Source of the DNA: Winogradskyella sp. | Lineage (GTDB): Bacteria > Bacteroidota > Bacteroidia > Flavobacteriales > Flavobacteriaceae | NCBI RefSeq assembly: GCF_028289625.1 | Contig: NZ_JANQOM010000050.1 | Coordinates: forward strand, 1-64,000 | Length of the DNA: 64,000 nucleotides | Direction of reading: 5' to 3' | In this document: one piece after another, positions 1 through 10,100 of the stretch | Position numbering within the stretch: position 1 is the first letter of the stretch | Layout of the letters: each line of letters begins with the position of its first letter | Translations under genes and position numbers: made by a program | Notes under the pieces: generated by a model | Told to the model about the DNA's origin: nothing | The model's database searches: none | The model's input: only the letters and a program-made list of their open reading frames with translations

Positions 1-795
1 GAATTGGATGCTAAGGCCTCTATCTACAGACAAGATCAACCTCTGGGAACAGGGCACGCCATTATGAGCGCTAAGCCGTCATTGTCTGGTCCTGCGGTAA
101 TTGCTTATGCAGATACATTGATTAGAGCGGAGTTTGAATTAGATCCTTTAGCCGATAGCGTTATATGGACAAAGCGTGTCGATAATCCAGAAGCTTATGG
201 AGTCGTAAAGCTAGATGATAATGAGAATATCGTGGAGCTCGTTGAAAAATCAAAAGAATTTGTAAGTGACCAAGCGGTAATAGGCATCTATTACTTTAAG
301 GATGTGGCAGTTTTAAAAGAAAAGCTTCAAGAAGTTTTGGATGAAAATGTAACTAATGGCGGCGAATACCAAATTAATGATGGTATTAAGCGTATGATGG
401 CAGATGGAAAAGTATTTAAAACAGGTACTGTCGACGAGTGGATGGATTGTGGCAATAAAAATGTAACATTGGAAACGAACGCTAAAATGCTAGGGTTTTT
501 ACAATCGGATAATGAAGAGCAGTTGATTGATAACTCAGTAATAATTGAGAATTCTAATATCATTGAACCTTGTTTTATTGGTGCAAGAACAATCTTGCGC
601 AATACGTCGGTCGGTCCTTACGTTTCTATTGGTGAGGATTGTATTATAGAAGATTCAAGCGTTAAAAATAGCTTAATTCAAAACCAAACTACTATTAAAA
701 ACGCTAATTTAGAGGAAGCAATGATAGGTAGCCATGTTAAGTATGATGGCGGTTTCACAAAAATTAGCATAGGCGATTATTCGGTTTTGGAATAA
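1..795 (+). CDS. Sugar-phosphate nucleotidyltransferase (3' part; start lies before the window)
   Basis: The frame is open from base 1 and ends at TAA 793-795, leaving 264 visible residues; the true start is upstream. Visible residues 15-20 read LGTGHA, the substrate-loop motif of GlmU/RmlA-like nucleotidyltransferases, which join a nucleoside triphosphate and a sugar-1-phosphate. Further on come a GEYQ-ND segment and a W-DCG segment typical of this fold. The last ~85 residues contain hexapeptide-like repeats (I-x-x-S-x-I, IG-x-x-x-I) expected of a left-handed beta-helix. Bacteroidota homologues are often labelled glucose-1-phosphate thymidylyltransferase or UDP-GlcNAc pyrophosphorylase-like; which sugar is used cannot be told here. 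It is followed 37 bp later by the TPR gene and probably belongs to the same envelope operon. Confidence 0.85.
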   Translation, partial: ELDAKASIYRQDQPLGTGHAIMSAKPSLSGPAVIAYADTLIRAEFELDPLADSVIWTKRVDNPEAYGVVKLDDNENIVELVEKSKEFVSDQAVIGIYYFKDVAVLKEKLQEVLDENVTNGGEYQINDGIKRMMADGKVFKTGTVDEWMDCGNKNVTLETNAKMLGFLQSDNEEQLIDNSVIIENSNIIEPCFIGARTILRNTSVGPYVSIGEDCIIEDSSVKNSLIQNQTTIKNANLEEAMIGSHVKYDGGFTKISIGDYSVLE

Positions 796-832
796 AAATT
801 GTTCGTCACTCCTTAAAAGGCGTTAAATTCTC

Positions 833-2194
833 ATGAAGAAAGCAATATACATATTGTTTTTTGTTTTAGGAATATTACTTATTCCCCAATCGACCATTGC
901 CCAAGTCGATTTTAATAAACGCCCAGATGATGATTTAGGAAATGTAAAAGACGAATTTCAAGAACACTTTTTTGAGGCTCTTAAACAAAAAGGCATTGAG
1001 AACTATGAGAGAGCTGTTGAAGCACTGCATAAATGTTTAAACCTTGATAGCAAAAAACCTATTATTTATTTTGAACTTGGCAAGAACTACAATAAGCTCA
1101 AAAATTTTGGTGCTGCAGAGGACTACCTCAAAAAAGCCATTAACATGCAACCCGACAATGAGTGGTTTTTAGATGAGTTGTATGATGTGTATTTCCAACA
1201 AGATGATATAAACAATGCCATTAAAACCATTAAGCAATTGGTAAAATACCATCCAGATTATAAGGAGGATTTGGCAGCATTATACGTTAGGGAAAAACGT
1301 TATAAACAAGCATTAGACTTGTTAGACGAACTAGATAAGGAATTGGGAGTAAGTGAGGCAAGAGATGCCATGCGAAACGATATCTACAGTATCACTGGCA
1401 ATACTGGTGACCGTATAGACAATTTAGAGCAACGCATTGCCAATAACCCTAATAATGAAGAGAACCATTTAAAGCTCATCTATAGATATAGCCAAACGGG
1501 AAATAAAAGGAAAGCGTATAAAGCTGCTCAAAATCTTCTAAAGATAAAACCAGAGTCTAAGTTTGTACATTTGGCACTGTATAAGTTTTATTTAGAGGAT
1601 GACAGGGTTGAAGACGCTATTAACTCTGTAAAAATCGCATTAACAAGTCCAGAAATTAATGCAGACGCCAAGGCTAAAGTTTTAAAGGATTTTGTGGCTT
1701 TTGTATCTAAACATCCTCAATATGAAAGTGACTTGGTAGATATTACTGCTTTGATTGACGAGAGCAAGGATGCGCAAACCCATAGTGATTTGGGACAATA
1801 CTACCTAAAAGCCGGAGATAAGATAAAGGCTTTAGCCAATTTTAAAGAAGCTTTAAAACAAGACCCGAGTGATTTTAAGCTAATTAAGAATGTACTATTA
1901 TTGCAGCTAGATATTGAAGATTATAAAGCTGTTGTGGCTGGTAGCGAAGAAGCATTAGAATTATATCCTGCTCAACCTATTCTATATTTGGTTAATGGTG
2001 TCGCTAACAACAAAAATGGTGCTCATAAAAAAGCCATTGAGAGTTTAGAAATTGGGTTAGATTTTTTAATAGATAACCCAAAAATGGAAGCTGATTTTTA
2101 TTCAGAATTAAGCTTAGCCTACAAAGCCATGAATAATATTAGCAAATCGGAAACGTTTGCTAAAAAGGCACAAGCCATAAAAGCCCAACAATAG
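833..2194 (+). CDS. Exported tetratricopeptide repeat (TPR) protein
   Basis: 453 residues. Residues 1-23 form a signal peptide (MKK, hydrophobic core, STIAQ). The rest is alpha-helical with TPR units visible around residues 45-110, 135-165, 200-270, 315-345 and 380-450, the last with the usual A-x3-Y-P spacing. TPR arrays are protein-interaction scaffolds, and the signal peptide places this one outside the cytoplasm. Its stop codon touches the ATG of the DUF4292 lipoprotein with no gap, and an EnvC-like protein follows, so a role in envelope assembly is a reasonable inference. No enzymatic domain is visible. Confidence 0.85.
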   Translation: MKKAIYILFFVLGILLIPQSTIAQVDFNKRPDDDLGNVKDEFQEHFFEALKQKGIENYERAVEALHKCLNLDSKKPIIYFELGKNYNKLKNFGAAEDYLKKAINMQPDNEWFLDELYDVYFQQDDINNAIKTIKQLVKYHPDYKEDLAALYVREKRYKQALDLLDELDKELGVSEARDAMRNDIYSITGNTGDRIDNLEQRIANNPNNEENHLKLIYRYSQTGNKRKAYKAAQNLLKIKPESKFVHLALYKFYLEDDRVEDAINSVKIALTSPEINADAKAKVLKDFVAFVSKHPQYESDLVDITALIDESKDAQTHSDLGQYYLKAGDKIKALANFKEALKQDPSDFKLIKNVLLLQLDIEDYKAVVAGSEEALELYPAQPILYLVNGVANNKNGAHKKAIESLEIGLDFLIDNPKMEADFYSELSLAYKAMNNISKSETFAKKAQAIKAQQ

Positions 2195-2986
2195 ATGACT
2201 TTTAACCGAATAATTAAATTCAATAAAATAGCCTTAACGTTTGCACTATTGATGTTACTGGTCAATTGTAAATCGGCCAAAAGTGTTATTGCATCAGGAG
2301 AGGCCAGTGATAAGCTTTCCGCAAAGCAGGTTATTAAGCAGCATCAAAAGAGTGATACGGATTTTCAAACGCTTCAAGGTAAAGTTAGAATTGATATTAC
2401 TCAGAACCAAAAGGAACAAGGCTCAACGTTTAATTTAAGAATTGAAAAGGACAAAGTGATTTGGTTAAGTGCAAAACTAGGTTTAGCCAGAATGATGATA
2501 ACGCCAGAAAAAGTTCGTTTTTACAGTAAATTAGATAATGAATATTTTGATGGCGATTACAAGTTGCTGAGTGATTTTGTTGGAGTGGAACTAGACTTTT
2601 TAAAAGTTCAGAATATCTTGCTTGGTCAAGCGATTTTTAGCCTAAAGGATCAACCGCATAGTATTTCTGTTAATGAAAATTCCTATGCGTTGCAGCCCAA
2701 AGATCAGAATGCCCTTTTAGAGTTATTTTATTTAATCAATCCATCACATTTTAAGATGGATAGCTTACAGCTATTCCAGCAATTACAAAAGCGAATACTT
2801 CAAGTAGACTACAAATCGTATCAAGAAGTAGATAAACAAGTATTACCTAAAAATATTAGAATCATTGCCGTAGAAAATACAGATGAGGTTGCTATTACAA
2901 TGGAATTTAAATCGTTAGCATTGAATGAGGAAGTTCGTTTTCCATTCAGGATTCCTTCAGGATATAAAGAAATAGTGATAAGGTAA
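2195..2986 (+). CDS. DUF4292-family lipoprotein
   Basis: 263 residues. The N-terminus has a hydrophobic stretch followed by the lipobox L-V-N-C, with C25 the likely lipidated residue. The body resembles the DUF4292 family of Bacteroidota: a beta-rich protein with the segment TLQGKVRI near residue 64 and repeated short beta strands, a layout reminiscent of LolA/LolB-like folds (my comparison, not demonstrated). It starts directly after the TPR stop and overlaps the next gene by one base. The position between a TPR scaffold and an EnvC homologue suggests an outer-membrane or periplasmic role. The precise function is unknown. Confidence 0.8.
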   Translation: MTFNRIIKFNKIALTFALLMLLVNCKSAKSVIASGEASDKLSAKQVIKQHQKSDTDFQTLQGKVRIDITQNQKEQGSTFNLRIEKDKVIWLSAKLGLARMMITPEKVRFYSKLDNEYFDGDYKLLSDFVGVELDFLKVQNILLGQAIFSLKDQPHSISVNENSYALQPKDQNALLELFYLINPSHFKMDSLQLFQQLQKRILQVDYKSYQEVDKQVLPKNIRIIAVENTDEVAITMEFKSLALNEEVRFPFRIPSGYKEIVIR

Positions 2987-4209
2987 TGAATGTAAAATAC
3001 CAAAATATAATCTTTCTTTTAGGGTTCTTGCTCTTTTCAACGGCATTAATTGCGCAAAGTGACAGACAAAAAAAATTGGAAGCCCAGCGACAGCAGATCA
3101 TTAGGGAGATGAAACAATTTAAGGCATTATTGTTTGACAAAGAAAAGGAAGAAAAGTCCGAGATTACGCTAATAGAAGATTTAAATTACAGAATCAACAG
3201 GAGGGAGAACCTTATAAGAATCACCAATCAACAAGCTAATCTGTTAACCCGCGAAATCAATACTAATGAAAATGAAATAGCTAGTCTCAAAGTTCAGTTG
3301 CAGGAACTTAAGGAGGATTATGCGGCTATGGTGGTTAAATCCTATAAGAGTAAGTCAGAACAAAGTAAGGTTATGTTTTTACTCTCATCTAACAACTTTA
3401 AACAAGCTTATAAAAGATTACAGTATATAAGACAATATACTAATTACCAAAAGGAACAAGGCGAGGCCATAAAAGCAAAAACCAAAGAATTGGAAGCTTT
3501 GAATGTTGAATTAGCGAAGCAGAAAAAAGATAAACAAAAGCTTATTGAAGATAATAGAATTGCTAAACGCGAACTTGAAAAAGAGCGAAAAGAAAGAGAA
3601 GTGTTAATGGTTTCAATAAAAGCTGACATGAGCAAATTCGCAGCTCAGATCAAAAAGAAAAAGCAAGAAGCAGATCGCTTAGACCGAGAAATTAACCGTT
3701 TAATTAGAGAGGCTATTGCTGCATCAAATAAAAAGGCAGGAAAGAAAACCTCTACAGGAAAATTTGTTCTAACACCAGAAGCTAAGAAATTAGCTTCAAA
3801 TTTTGAAGCTAACAAGGGTAAACTGGGTTGGCCTGTATCTCGTGGTGTTATAAAGGGTAAGTTTGGCAAAAGACGTTCGTTAACTGATGCTTCTGTAACA
3901 AACAACTATAAAAGCATCCAAATTGCAACGGAGACAAATGCCAAGGTTAAAGCAGTTTTTGATGGAGAAGTAGCAAAAATAATGATAGTTAAAAATGCTA
4001 ATCCAGGTATCTTAATTCGCCATGGGAATTATTTTACTATCTACTATAACCTTTCGGAAGTCTATGTAAAATCAGGAGATAAAATAAAAACAGGACAAGT
4101 CATTGGTCAAGTTTTTACAAATAAAATTAGGGGAGAAACTCTTTTAGTTTTTAGAATTAATAAAAACAACCAAATTCTTAATCCTGAGTCCTGGCTAGCA
4201 AAGTATTAA
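2986..4209 (+). CDS. EnvC-like murein hydrolase activator (coiled coil plus degenerate LytM domain)
   Basis: 407 residues. Signal peptide about 1-23 (ending ALIAQS); residues ~25-250 form a long charged coiled coil rich in K, E, Q and R; residues ~275-407 form an M23/LytM-type domain ending NPESWL, as E. coli EnvC ends NPQPWL. The zinc ligands of active M23 peptidases are not conserved: the first His/Asp motif is replaced by an N-Y-K-S-I-Q segment and the usual L-H-F-E is L-V-F-R. By analogy with EnvC it should bind and activate amidases rather than cut peptidoglycan itself. It overlaps the DUF4292 gene by one base (TAATG), so the two are probably co-translated. Confidence 0.85.
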   Translation: MNVKYQNIIFLLGFLLFSTALIAQSDRQKKLEAQRQQIIREMKQFKALLFDKEKEEKSEITLIEDLNYRINRRENLIRITNQQANLLTREINTNENEIASLKVQLQELKEDYAAMVVKSYKSKSEQSKVMFLLSSNNFKQAYKRLQYIRQYTNYQKEQGEAIKAKTKELEALNVELAKQKKDKQKLIEDNRIAKRELEKERKEREVLMVSIKADMSKFAAQIKKKKQEADRLDREINRLIREAIAASNKKAGKKTSTGKFVLTPEAKKLASNFEANKGKLGWPVSRGVIKGKFGKRRSLTDASVTNNYKSIQIATETNAKVKAVFDGEVAKIMIVKNANPGILIRHGNYFTIYYNLSEVYVKSGDKIKTGQVIGQVFTNKIRGETLLVFRINKNNQILNPESWLAKY

Positions 4210-4246
4210 ACGAGTAGTTTTCTATTTATGATAATCAAAAGATAAT

Positions 4247-4254
4247 TATATTTG
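4247..4254 (+). promoter_or_regulatory. Candidate Bacteroidota -7 box for the TPR/HTH regulator
   Basis: TATATTTG fits the Bacteroidota -7 consensus TAnnTTTG. It ends 13 bp before the ATG at 4268, so a start of transcription near 4260 would give a very short leader. No convincing -33 TTG was found at the expected distance. Confidence 0.45.
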
Positions 4255-4267
4255 CCTCATAATCAGA

Positions 4268-5950
4268 ATGGTAATGAGATTAAAACAATCAAGATTACTT
4301 TCACTTTTATTTTTACCCTTATTCTTTTTAAATTCTATTTATACTCAAGAGTATAGAGAAATAGCAGATTCTCTAACAAGGAAAATAAATAAGAACTTAA
4401 GAAAAAGTCCAGATAGTATTGGTGTATGGAGCCACAAATTGTTAAAAACAGGGAAGAAACTAGAGGACGACGAATATCTCTATTTTGCTAATAGAAAACT
4501 ATCTTATTATTATTTAAAACGAATGCAATTCGATAGTGTCGATTTCTACAACAAGAAAACTCTAGCCAATGCTGTTAAATTAGACACCAATAAAGTGGTT
4601 TCCACGTATCAAAATTTTGCCGCTTATTACACCGAAAAATCCAATACGGATTCAGCCTTTTTCTATCTTGAAAAAGCTAAGAATATCTCTGAGAGAAATT
4701 TAATGTCTGAAAACAGACAAGATTCTATTGAAAAGATAGAATACTTATTAATGGTTAGAACGGCCATGATTAAGAGCCTAATCGGTAAGAGTGATTACAT
4801 TAAAGCATTAGAATTAACATATGATAACTTAGGAACATCTATCAAGTATGACATCAACAGATATAATGGCTTTAATTATTACTACCTAGGTCTTATTAAT
4901 CTTGAATTGGGAAATTATGAAGAGGCCGAGAAGTATTATTTACTTGAGTTAGAATATTCCAAGAAGAAAAAGAACCCAAATATGGAAGGGTTTGCTTACA
5001 TTCATTTGGGAAATGTATATTTAGACAGGGAAGATTTGACAAAAGCTGAAAAGTATTATAATAAAGCATATGACATATTCAAAAAATATGAATACAAAAA
5101 AGGTTTATTAAATATAAAAAAGAAGCTTTTTACCATATACGAAAGACAGAATAATCTTGAACAGGCTATAGAAATTGGAGAAAGTTATGTAAGCCAATAT
5201 TTAAAATTAAAAGAATTAGATAAGTATTTATCTTCATTTTATATAAAGCTAGGAAGAATATATTTTTTGGTTGGCAATCGATTAAAAGCGGACAAGTATA
5301 TTTCTAAAGCATTAGAATTTGCTTCCACACAATCAGACGAACAAAACATAAATATTTATTTCCAAGCCTACAAAACCTATAAGGCTAACAACAACTATAA
5401 AAAAGCCTTAATCTATCACGAGAAACTTACCAAACTTAGGGATAGTTTACTGTTAAACGAAAATTTTACCAACCAATTAGCTGATGCGAATACCAAGTAT
5501 GAAACCGAAAAAAAAGAAAAGGAATTGGCCCAAAATGAAATTACAATTCTCGAACAAGAGTTAGAATTAAAAGGCAAACAACAAACCATTTGGTTAATTT
5601 CTACTATTCTTCTAGCTGTTTTAAGTCTGGGATTATGGTTTCTATATAGGAGAATGAAATCTAAATTGGAAAAGCAAAAGTTATTTTTAGCTTTTAATGA
5701 AGGATTGCAACACTATTTAATCCACAAATACGACCTTAAGGAAAGAGAATATCAACTTTGGTTAAAAATAGTTGACAGCTTATCCGAAAAAGAGCTAGCA
5801 GAGCACTTCCATAAATCTATTGACACCATTAAAAACTGGCGCAAATCCCTTTATGGCAAATTAAAATCAGGCAATGGACAGTTTAGACAGAAAAACGCCA
5901 TAGACCTATACCATAAAGAACAAAACCTATATAAAGCCAGTATAAAATAA
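4268..5950 (+). CDS. TPR transmembrane protein with C-terminal HTH (LuxR-like regulator)
   Basis: 560 residues, starting MVMRLKQ (ATG 4268 or 4274). A hydrophobic N-terminal segment (residues ~8-25) looks like a signal peptide. Several TPR units follow (clear around residues 210-290 with Y-x-x-A-E-K-Y-Y), then a coiled coil at ~395-435, one transmembrane helix at ~438-458 (TIWLISTILLAVLSLGLW), and a C-terminal domain whose segment ~505-530 (LSEKELAEHFHKSIDTIKNW) is helix-turn-helix-like. Bacteroidota have many such proteins with periplasmic TPRs and a cytoplasmic LuxR-like HTH; they are thought to be one-component membrane regulators. It stands just ahead of the secreted-protein pair 6066-10209, a plausible but unproven target. 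Confidence 0.8.
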   Translation: MVMRLKQSRLLSLLFLPLFFLNSIYTQEYREIADSLTRKINKNLRKSPDSIGVWSHKLLKTGKKLEDDEYLYFANRKLSYYYLKRMQFDSVDFYNKKTLANAVKLDTNKVVSTYQNFAAYYTEKSNTDSAFFYLEKAKNISERNLMSENRQDSIEKIEYLLMVRTAMIKSLIGKSDYIKALELTYDNLGTSIKYDINRYNGFNYYYLGLINLELGNYEEAEKYYLLELEYSKKKKNPNMEGFAYIHLGNVYLDREDLTKAEKYYNKAYDIFKKYEYKKGLLNIKKKLFTIYERQNNLEQAIEIGESYVSQYLKLKELDKYLSSFYIKLGRIYFLVGNRLKADKYISKALEFASTQSDEQNINIYFQAYKTYKANNNYKKALIYHEKLTKLRDSLLLNENFTNQLADANTKYETEKKEKELAQNEITILEQELELKGKQQTIWLISTILLAVLSLGLWFLYRRMKSKLEKQKLFLAFNEGLQHYLIHKYDLKEREYQLWLKIVDSLSEKELAEHFHKSIDTIKNWRKSLYGKLKSGNGQFRQKNAIDLYHKEQNLYKASIK

Positions 5951-5966
5951 TTACCCTTAAGGGTAA
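5951..5966. repeat. Perfect 16-bp palindrome directly after the regulator stop codon
   Basis: TTACCCTTAAGGGTAA is its own reverse complement. It has no spacer loop and no T-run, so it is a poor terminator but a possible dimeric protein-binding site. It lies 100 bp upstream of the secreted beta-helix gene. Confidence 0.5.
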
Positions 5967-6065
5967 AACTTGTAATATGCTGAAAATAAAGATACTAAAG
6001 CCTTGATTTAAATAATGTTTTTAAGTAGTATTGTGATTAGTTATTAATCCATTATTCTCAAAACT

Positions 6066-7127
6066 ATGAAAAGAACATTACTTTTTCTTGTCTTTGCCTT
6101 TTGTCTAAATTACGCTTTTTCACAAAAACTTATAGCTGTACAGAATGGTGGAGAACCAGATTTCTATGAAGATGTAGATGAAGCTTTTACTAATGCCATC
6201 GAAGGAGATACACTTTATTTTCCTGGAGGCTCGTTTAATGTAAACCGTAGTATATATACGAAATTTCATATTATAGGTGTAGGTCACAACCCAGACAATA
6301 CAAGTTCTACTGGTTCAACAATATTTTCATCCTCAAACCCTGACTTACCACAACTTCAATATTTTACAGGTGGTGGTGGTTCTGTTACTGGGATAGCATT
6401 TACGAATGTTAATGCACAAGGTAATATAGTTGTCAATTCAGACATTGATGGCTTAGTTATCGATAGGGTTAATTTACCAAATGGATTTAATTGTGTTACA
6501 GGTGTTGTTAAAAACTTATTTATGACAAAATCGATAACCGATAGAATCGATATAAGAGAAATCAATGGAATATTACCCTCTGGAACTATCTCTAATAATA
6601 TAATCAATTGGAGAAGCCACTATTTTACTAACCTTACAATTGAGAATAATATTTTTCTTACAAATGATTCAAATTGGTTGAACTCAACTCGATTGATGTA
6701 TGCAAATAACTGCAACGTGATAAATAACATATTTAATGTTGGTATGAGTGGTAGAATTATTCCAAGTTCAACAAATAGTTCTTTTAGAAATAACTTTGGT
6801 TTAGGGGGTTCTACAATAACTAGCAACTCAAATTTTTTGAGTAATAATCTGCTGATATCGAATCTTACATTTAATGATATTTTTAGTAATTATATTTCAA
6901 ATAACATTTCTTTAATATATGAATCAGATTTACATTTAGTAGACAATTCACCACTATTAACCGCAGCAAACGATGGAGGTCAAATAGGCATCTACGGAGG
7001 CCGTTTCCCATGGAAAGATGGTTCTGTGCCATTTAATCCACATATCGTTTCTAAAAACATATCTGGTTCTACCAATGAAAATGGGGATTTACCAGTAGAA
7101 ATTGAAGTTGAAGCACAACAAAACTAG
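6066..7127 (+). CDS. Secreted right-handed beta-helix (pectin-lyase-like) protein
   Basis: 353 residues. A signal peptide covers residues 1-19 (ending NYAFSQ). The mature part begins with a segment common to pectate-lyase-like folds (Y-E-D-V-D-E-A-F ... GDTLYFPGGSF), then runs through many short Asn/Ser/Ile-rich strands (N-N-I-I, N-N-I-F, N-N-F-G, N-N-L-L) as in a solenoid of parallel beta-helix turns. No catalytic residues of a known polysaccharide lyase were recognised, and there is no T9SS tail. The next gene starts four bases after this stop, so the two are probably co-expressed. It could be a surface adhesin-like or carbohydrate-binding protein; function unknown. Confidence 0.7.
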   Translation: MKRTLLFLVFAFCLNYAFSQKLIAVQNGGEPDFYEDVDEAFTNAIEGDTLYFPGGSFNVNRSIYTKFHIIGVGHNPDNTSSTGSTIFSSSNPDLPQLQYFTGGGGSVTGIAFTNVNAQGNIVVNSDIDGLVIDRVNLPNGFNCVTGVVKNLFMTKSITDRIDIREINGILPSGTISNNIINWRSHYFTNLTIENNIFLTNDSNWLNSTRLMYANNCNVINNIFNVGMSGRIIPSSTNSSFRNNFGLGGSTITSNSNFLSNNLLISNLTFNDIFSNYISNNISLIYESDLHLVDNSPLLTAANDGGQIGIYGGRFPWKDGSVPFNPHIVSKNISGSTNENGDLPVEIEVEAQQN

Positions 7128-7131
7128 CCTT

Positions 7132-10100
7132 ATGAAAAAGATAGTGTTTTTAGTGTTGGGCTTATGCTCATTGATTGGTTTTACGCAGTCGGATTTAGGA
7201 TTTCAGTCTTATTTTGTAGGTGCGCCAGGAGCTACCCATTACAAAGGAGAGGAATTAGTTTGGGAAATTAATGTAATAAATAATGGTACAAGTTCAGCAT
7301 CTGTAGTGGATTTTAAGATTTTTTTATCTGAGGATGAAAATTTAGACCTATCAGGCGACATAGAACTAAAAGATGGGGAAATTTCCCAAGACAGATTTAC
7401 TAATTTAATCGGTTTAGGTGTAGGTGATATAGCAGAAAGAAAAGAATTTTGGGAAGGATATATAAGACTTCCGTTAGATATTGAAGCTAACAAAACCTAC
7501 TATTTTATTTTTTGGATTGAACAAGACATTGATAATGGCGAAACCAATATTTCTAATAATGTCGTTACACAATCCGTTTTTGTCGGATTAAGGGATAAAC
7601 TAGATATTTTCCCTGTGGATATTAACGCATTAGATGATATTCAATGTGTCGCAGATAATTATGAATTAAATGATAGGACACCATTACTTTTAATACATGG
7701 GTGGCAACCAAAAGGCGAGGATGCAGAGGGCAACATAAATATTTGGACTAATTTTTTAAGATATTTCGTTTGTGAAGAAGATTTAAAAAGTCAATATAAG
7801 CCATATTATGTTAAGTATAATTCTAACATCGTAACTGTTGATGATTTAGGGCATCAACTAAGAATTGAGCTAGATGATAACTATGTTGAGTTCCATGATA
7901 GAGAAATCACAATCATTGCTCATAGTATGGGAGGCTTGGTTTCAAGGTCTTTTTTGAACAGAAACAGATTAGTTGGACCTTTTCCGAATCAAAAAGGTGG
8001 TGAAAGAGTAGATAAATTAATAACGTTAGGGACACCTCATCATGGAAGCCCTGTAGCAAATGGTAGTATTGTCACAGATGTATCATCCTATAATTATGCA
8101 CTTTTTAATGAATTAATATTTGATTTAAATGTTGCTTGGTTAGGGATAAATTATACAATGTATGGTGTTTTTTCAATTCCAACATCAACCAAAGTTAATA
8201 GATGGGATTTAAGATGGGATAATTACGATGACTACTTTGATTACGATATTTATCCTAATGAGGAAAACACATGGCTAAATGGCGAGAAAATGAATTTAGA
8301 TACTACTTTCGACAATAAGATTATTGCTTATGCAGGAGGATTATTTGATACAAGAGAGGAAACTAATATTTCTGATGATTTAATTAGTAAAGGATATTTT
8401 AAAATAGAAAAAGCATTTAAAAACTTGGGGCATGTTAATGATGGAGTAGTACCTTTTCTAAGCGCGATATATCAAGGGCATCAATTACAAGAGGTTAGAC
8501 CTTTTAGAGGATATTACCATGATGAGATAGCAAAAGGCAGGTTCGATATGTTGGATGCTAATGGATTGGATACTTTTCTGTTTGATTTTTTAAAACAAGA
8601 TTTATTAGACGAAATCATAGATGCACAAGTTTTAGTTTCATCTAATGAAGTTCAATACCCACAAACAGCTTTAGGAAATTCTTCACAACAAACAATCACT
8701 ATTCAATGTATTGGCGATGTACCATTAAATATTTCCAGTATTCAATTAGTTGGCTCAGATAATAGTCAATTTAGTTTTACTTTTCCAACAGTTCCGTTTG
8801 ATATTCAACCCAATCAAACACAAACCTTTGAGGTAGATTTTGCACCAACCTCAATAGGAGAAAAAGAAGTTGTTTTCAGAATCAATAACTCCTCAGCCAA
8901 TAATCCTCAATTAGATATTCAATTAAGTGGTTTGGCAGTAGAAACTGCAGAAACAGATTACGATACCAATACTGACCCAATTTATGATTTTGGTGATGTC
9001 TATATTTATGGAGGAACAGAATTGGTAACACTAACCGTTTCAAATTCTAGTAGCGCGCCTTATACAGTTGCAGATATAGATATTACAGGTAATGACGCAA
9101 GTTTGTTTACTATTGTGCAACAACCCGAACTGCCAAAATTGTTTAATCCAGGAGATTCAGAAACGGTTATCATAAGTTTTGACCCTGATTCTATAGGAGA
9201 AAAAACAGCGACAATAGAAGCTAGTTTTCAAGACAACACCATTTTAGATACCGCTGATTTAATAGGAAATGGTGTAAACACCATTAATAATCCCAATGCA
9301 CCAAAGTTGTCGTCTTATGAGTATTGGTTTAATGATGACTATTTTGGTAGGCAGACCACTAGCTTAGGTTCTAATAATTCCATTGAGAGTTTAAATTTTG
9401 ATAGTTCAACCTCTAACATAAGTAACGGATTAAATACATTTCATTTTAGGGTTAAGGATGAAAATGGCTCTTGGTCTTCTGTTTTATCAGAATATGTCTA
9501 TGTACAAAACGCGACCATATCAGGAGCAAATACCATTACAGATTACGAATATTGGTTTGACAATGACTATGCTAGTAGAACAACAGGAAATGGAGATGGT
9601 ACAAATCCACTAATCTTAAACCTAAATATTGATGTTGGCACTTTAGATAAGGGCTTACATCAATTTCACATCAGATTTAAAGATGAAAGAGGTGCTTGGT
9701 CATCAATAGTATCCGAGTTTGTATATAACACGACACCAGAAGGTTTGGGAAGCAATGCGATTTCTGCTTACAGATATTGGTTTAATGATGATTTTGAAAA
9801 TAGAGTCTCAGAAACAGTTGGACCAGATATGACCTATATGTTTTTAGAGGATATAAATATCTCTGGTCTATCAAATAATACAACCAATTATATCCATTTT
9901 CAATTCAAGGATATTTATAATAATTGGAGTTCGGTTTTAACCGAAGAGTTCTTATTTGCTACCTTAAATATTGATGATGCCAATGCAGAGCGTTTAAAGC
10001 TACATCCTAACCCTTCTAACTCAATTATTTTTATAGAGCTCGAGTTTGAAGATGGACAATTAACTATATATGATAACTTAGGTAAACTGGTAAAGGAATA

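Noticed and set aside
7102-7131. TTG start of the T9SS lipase overlapping the previous gene
   Set aside because: The ATG at 7132 begins a proper signal peptide and leaves four bases after the previous stop.
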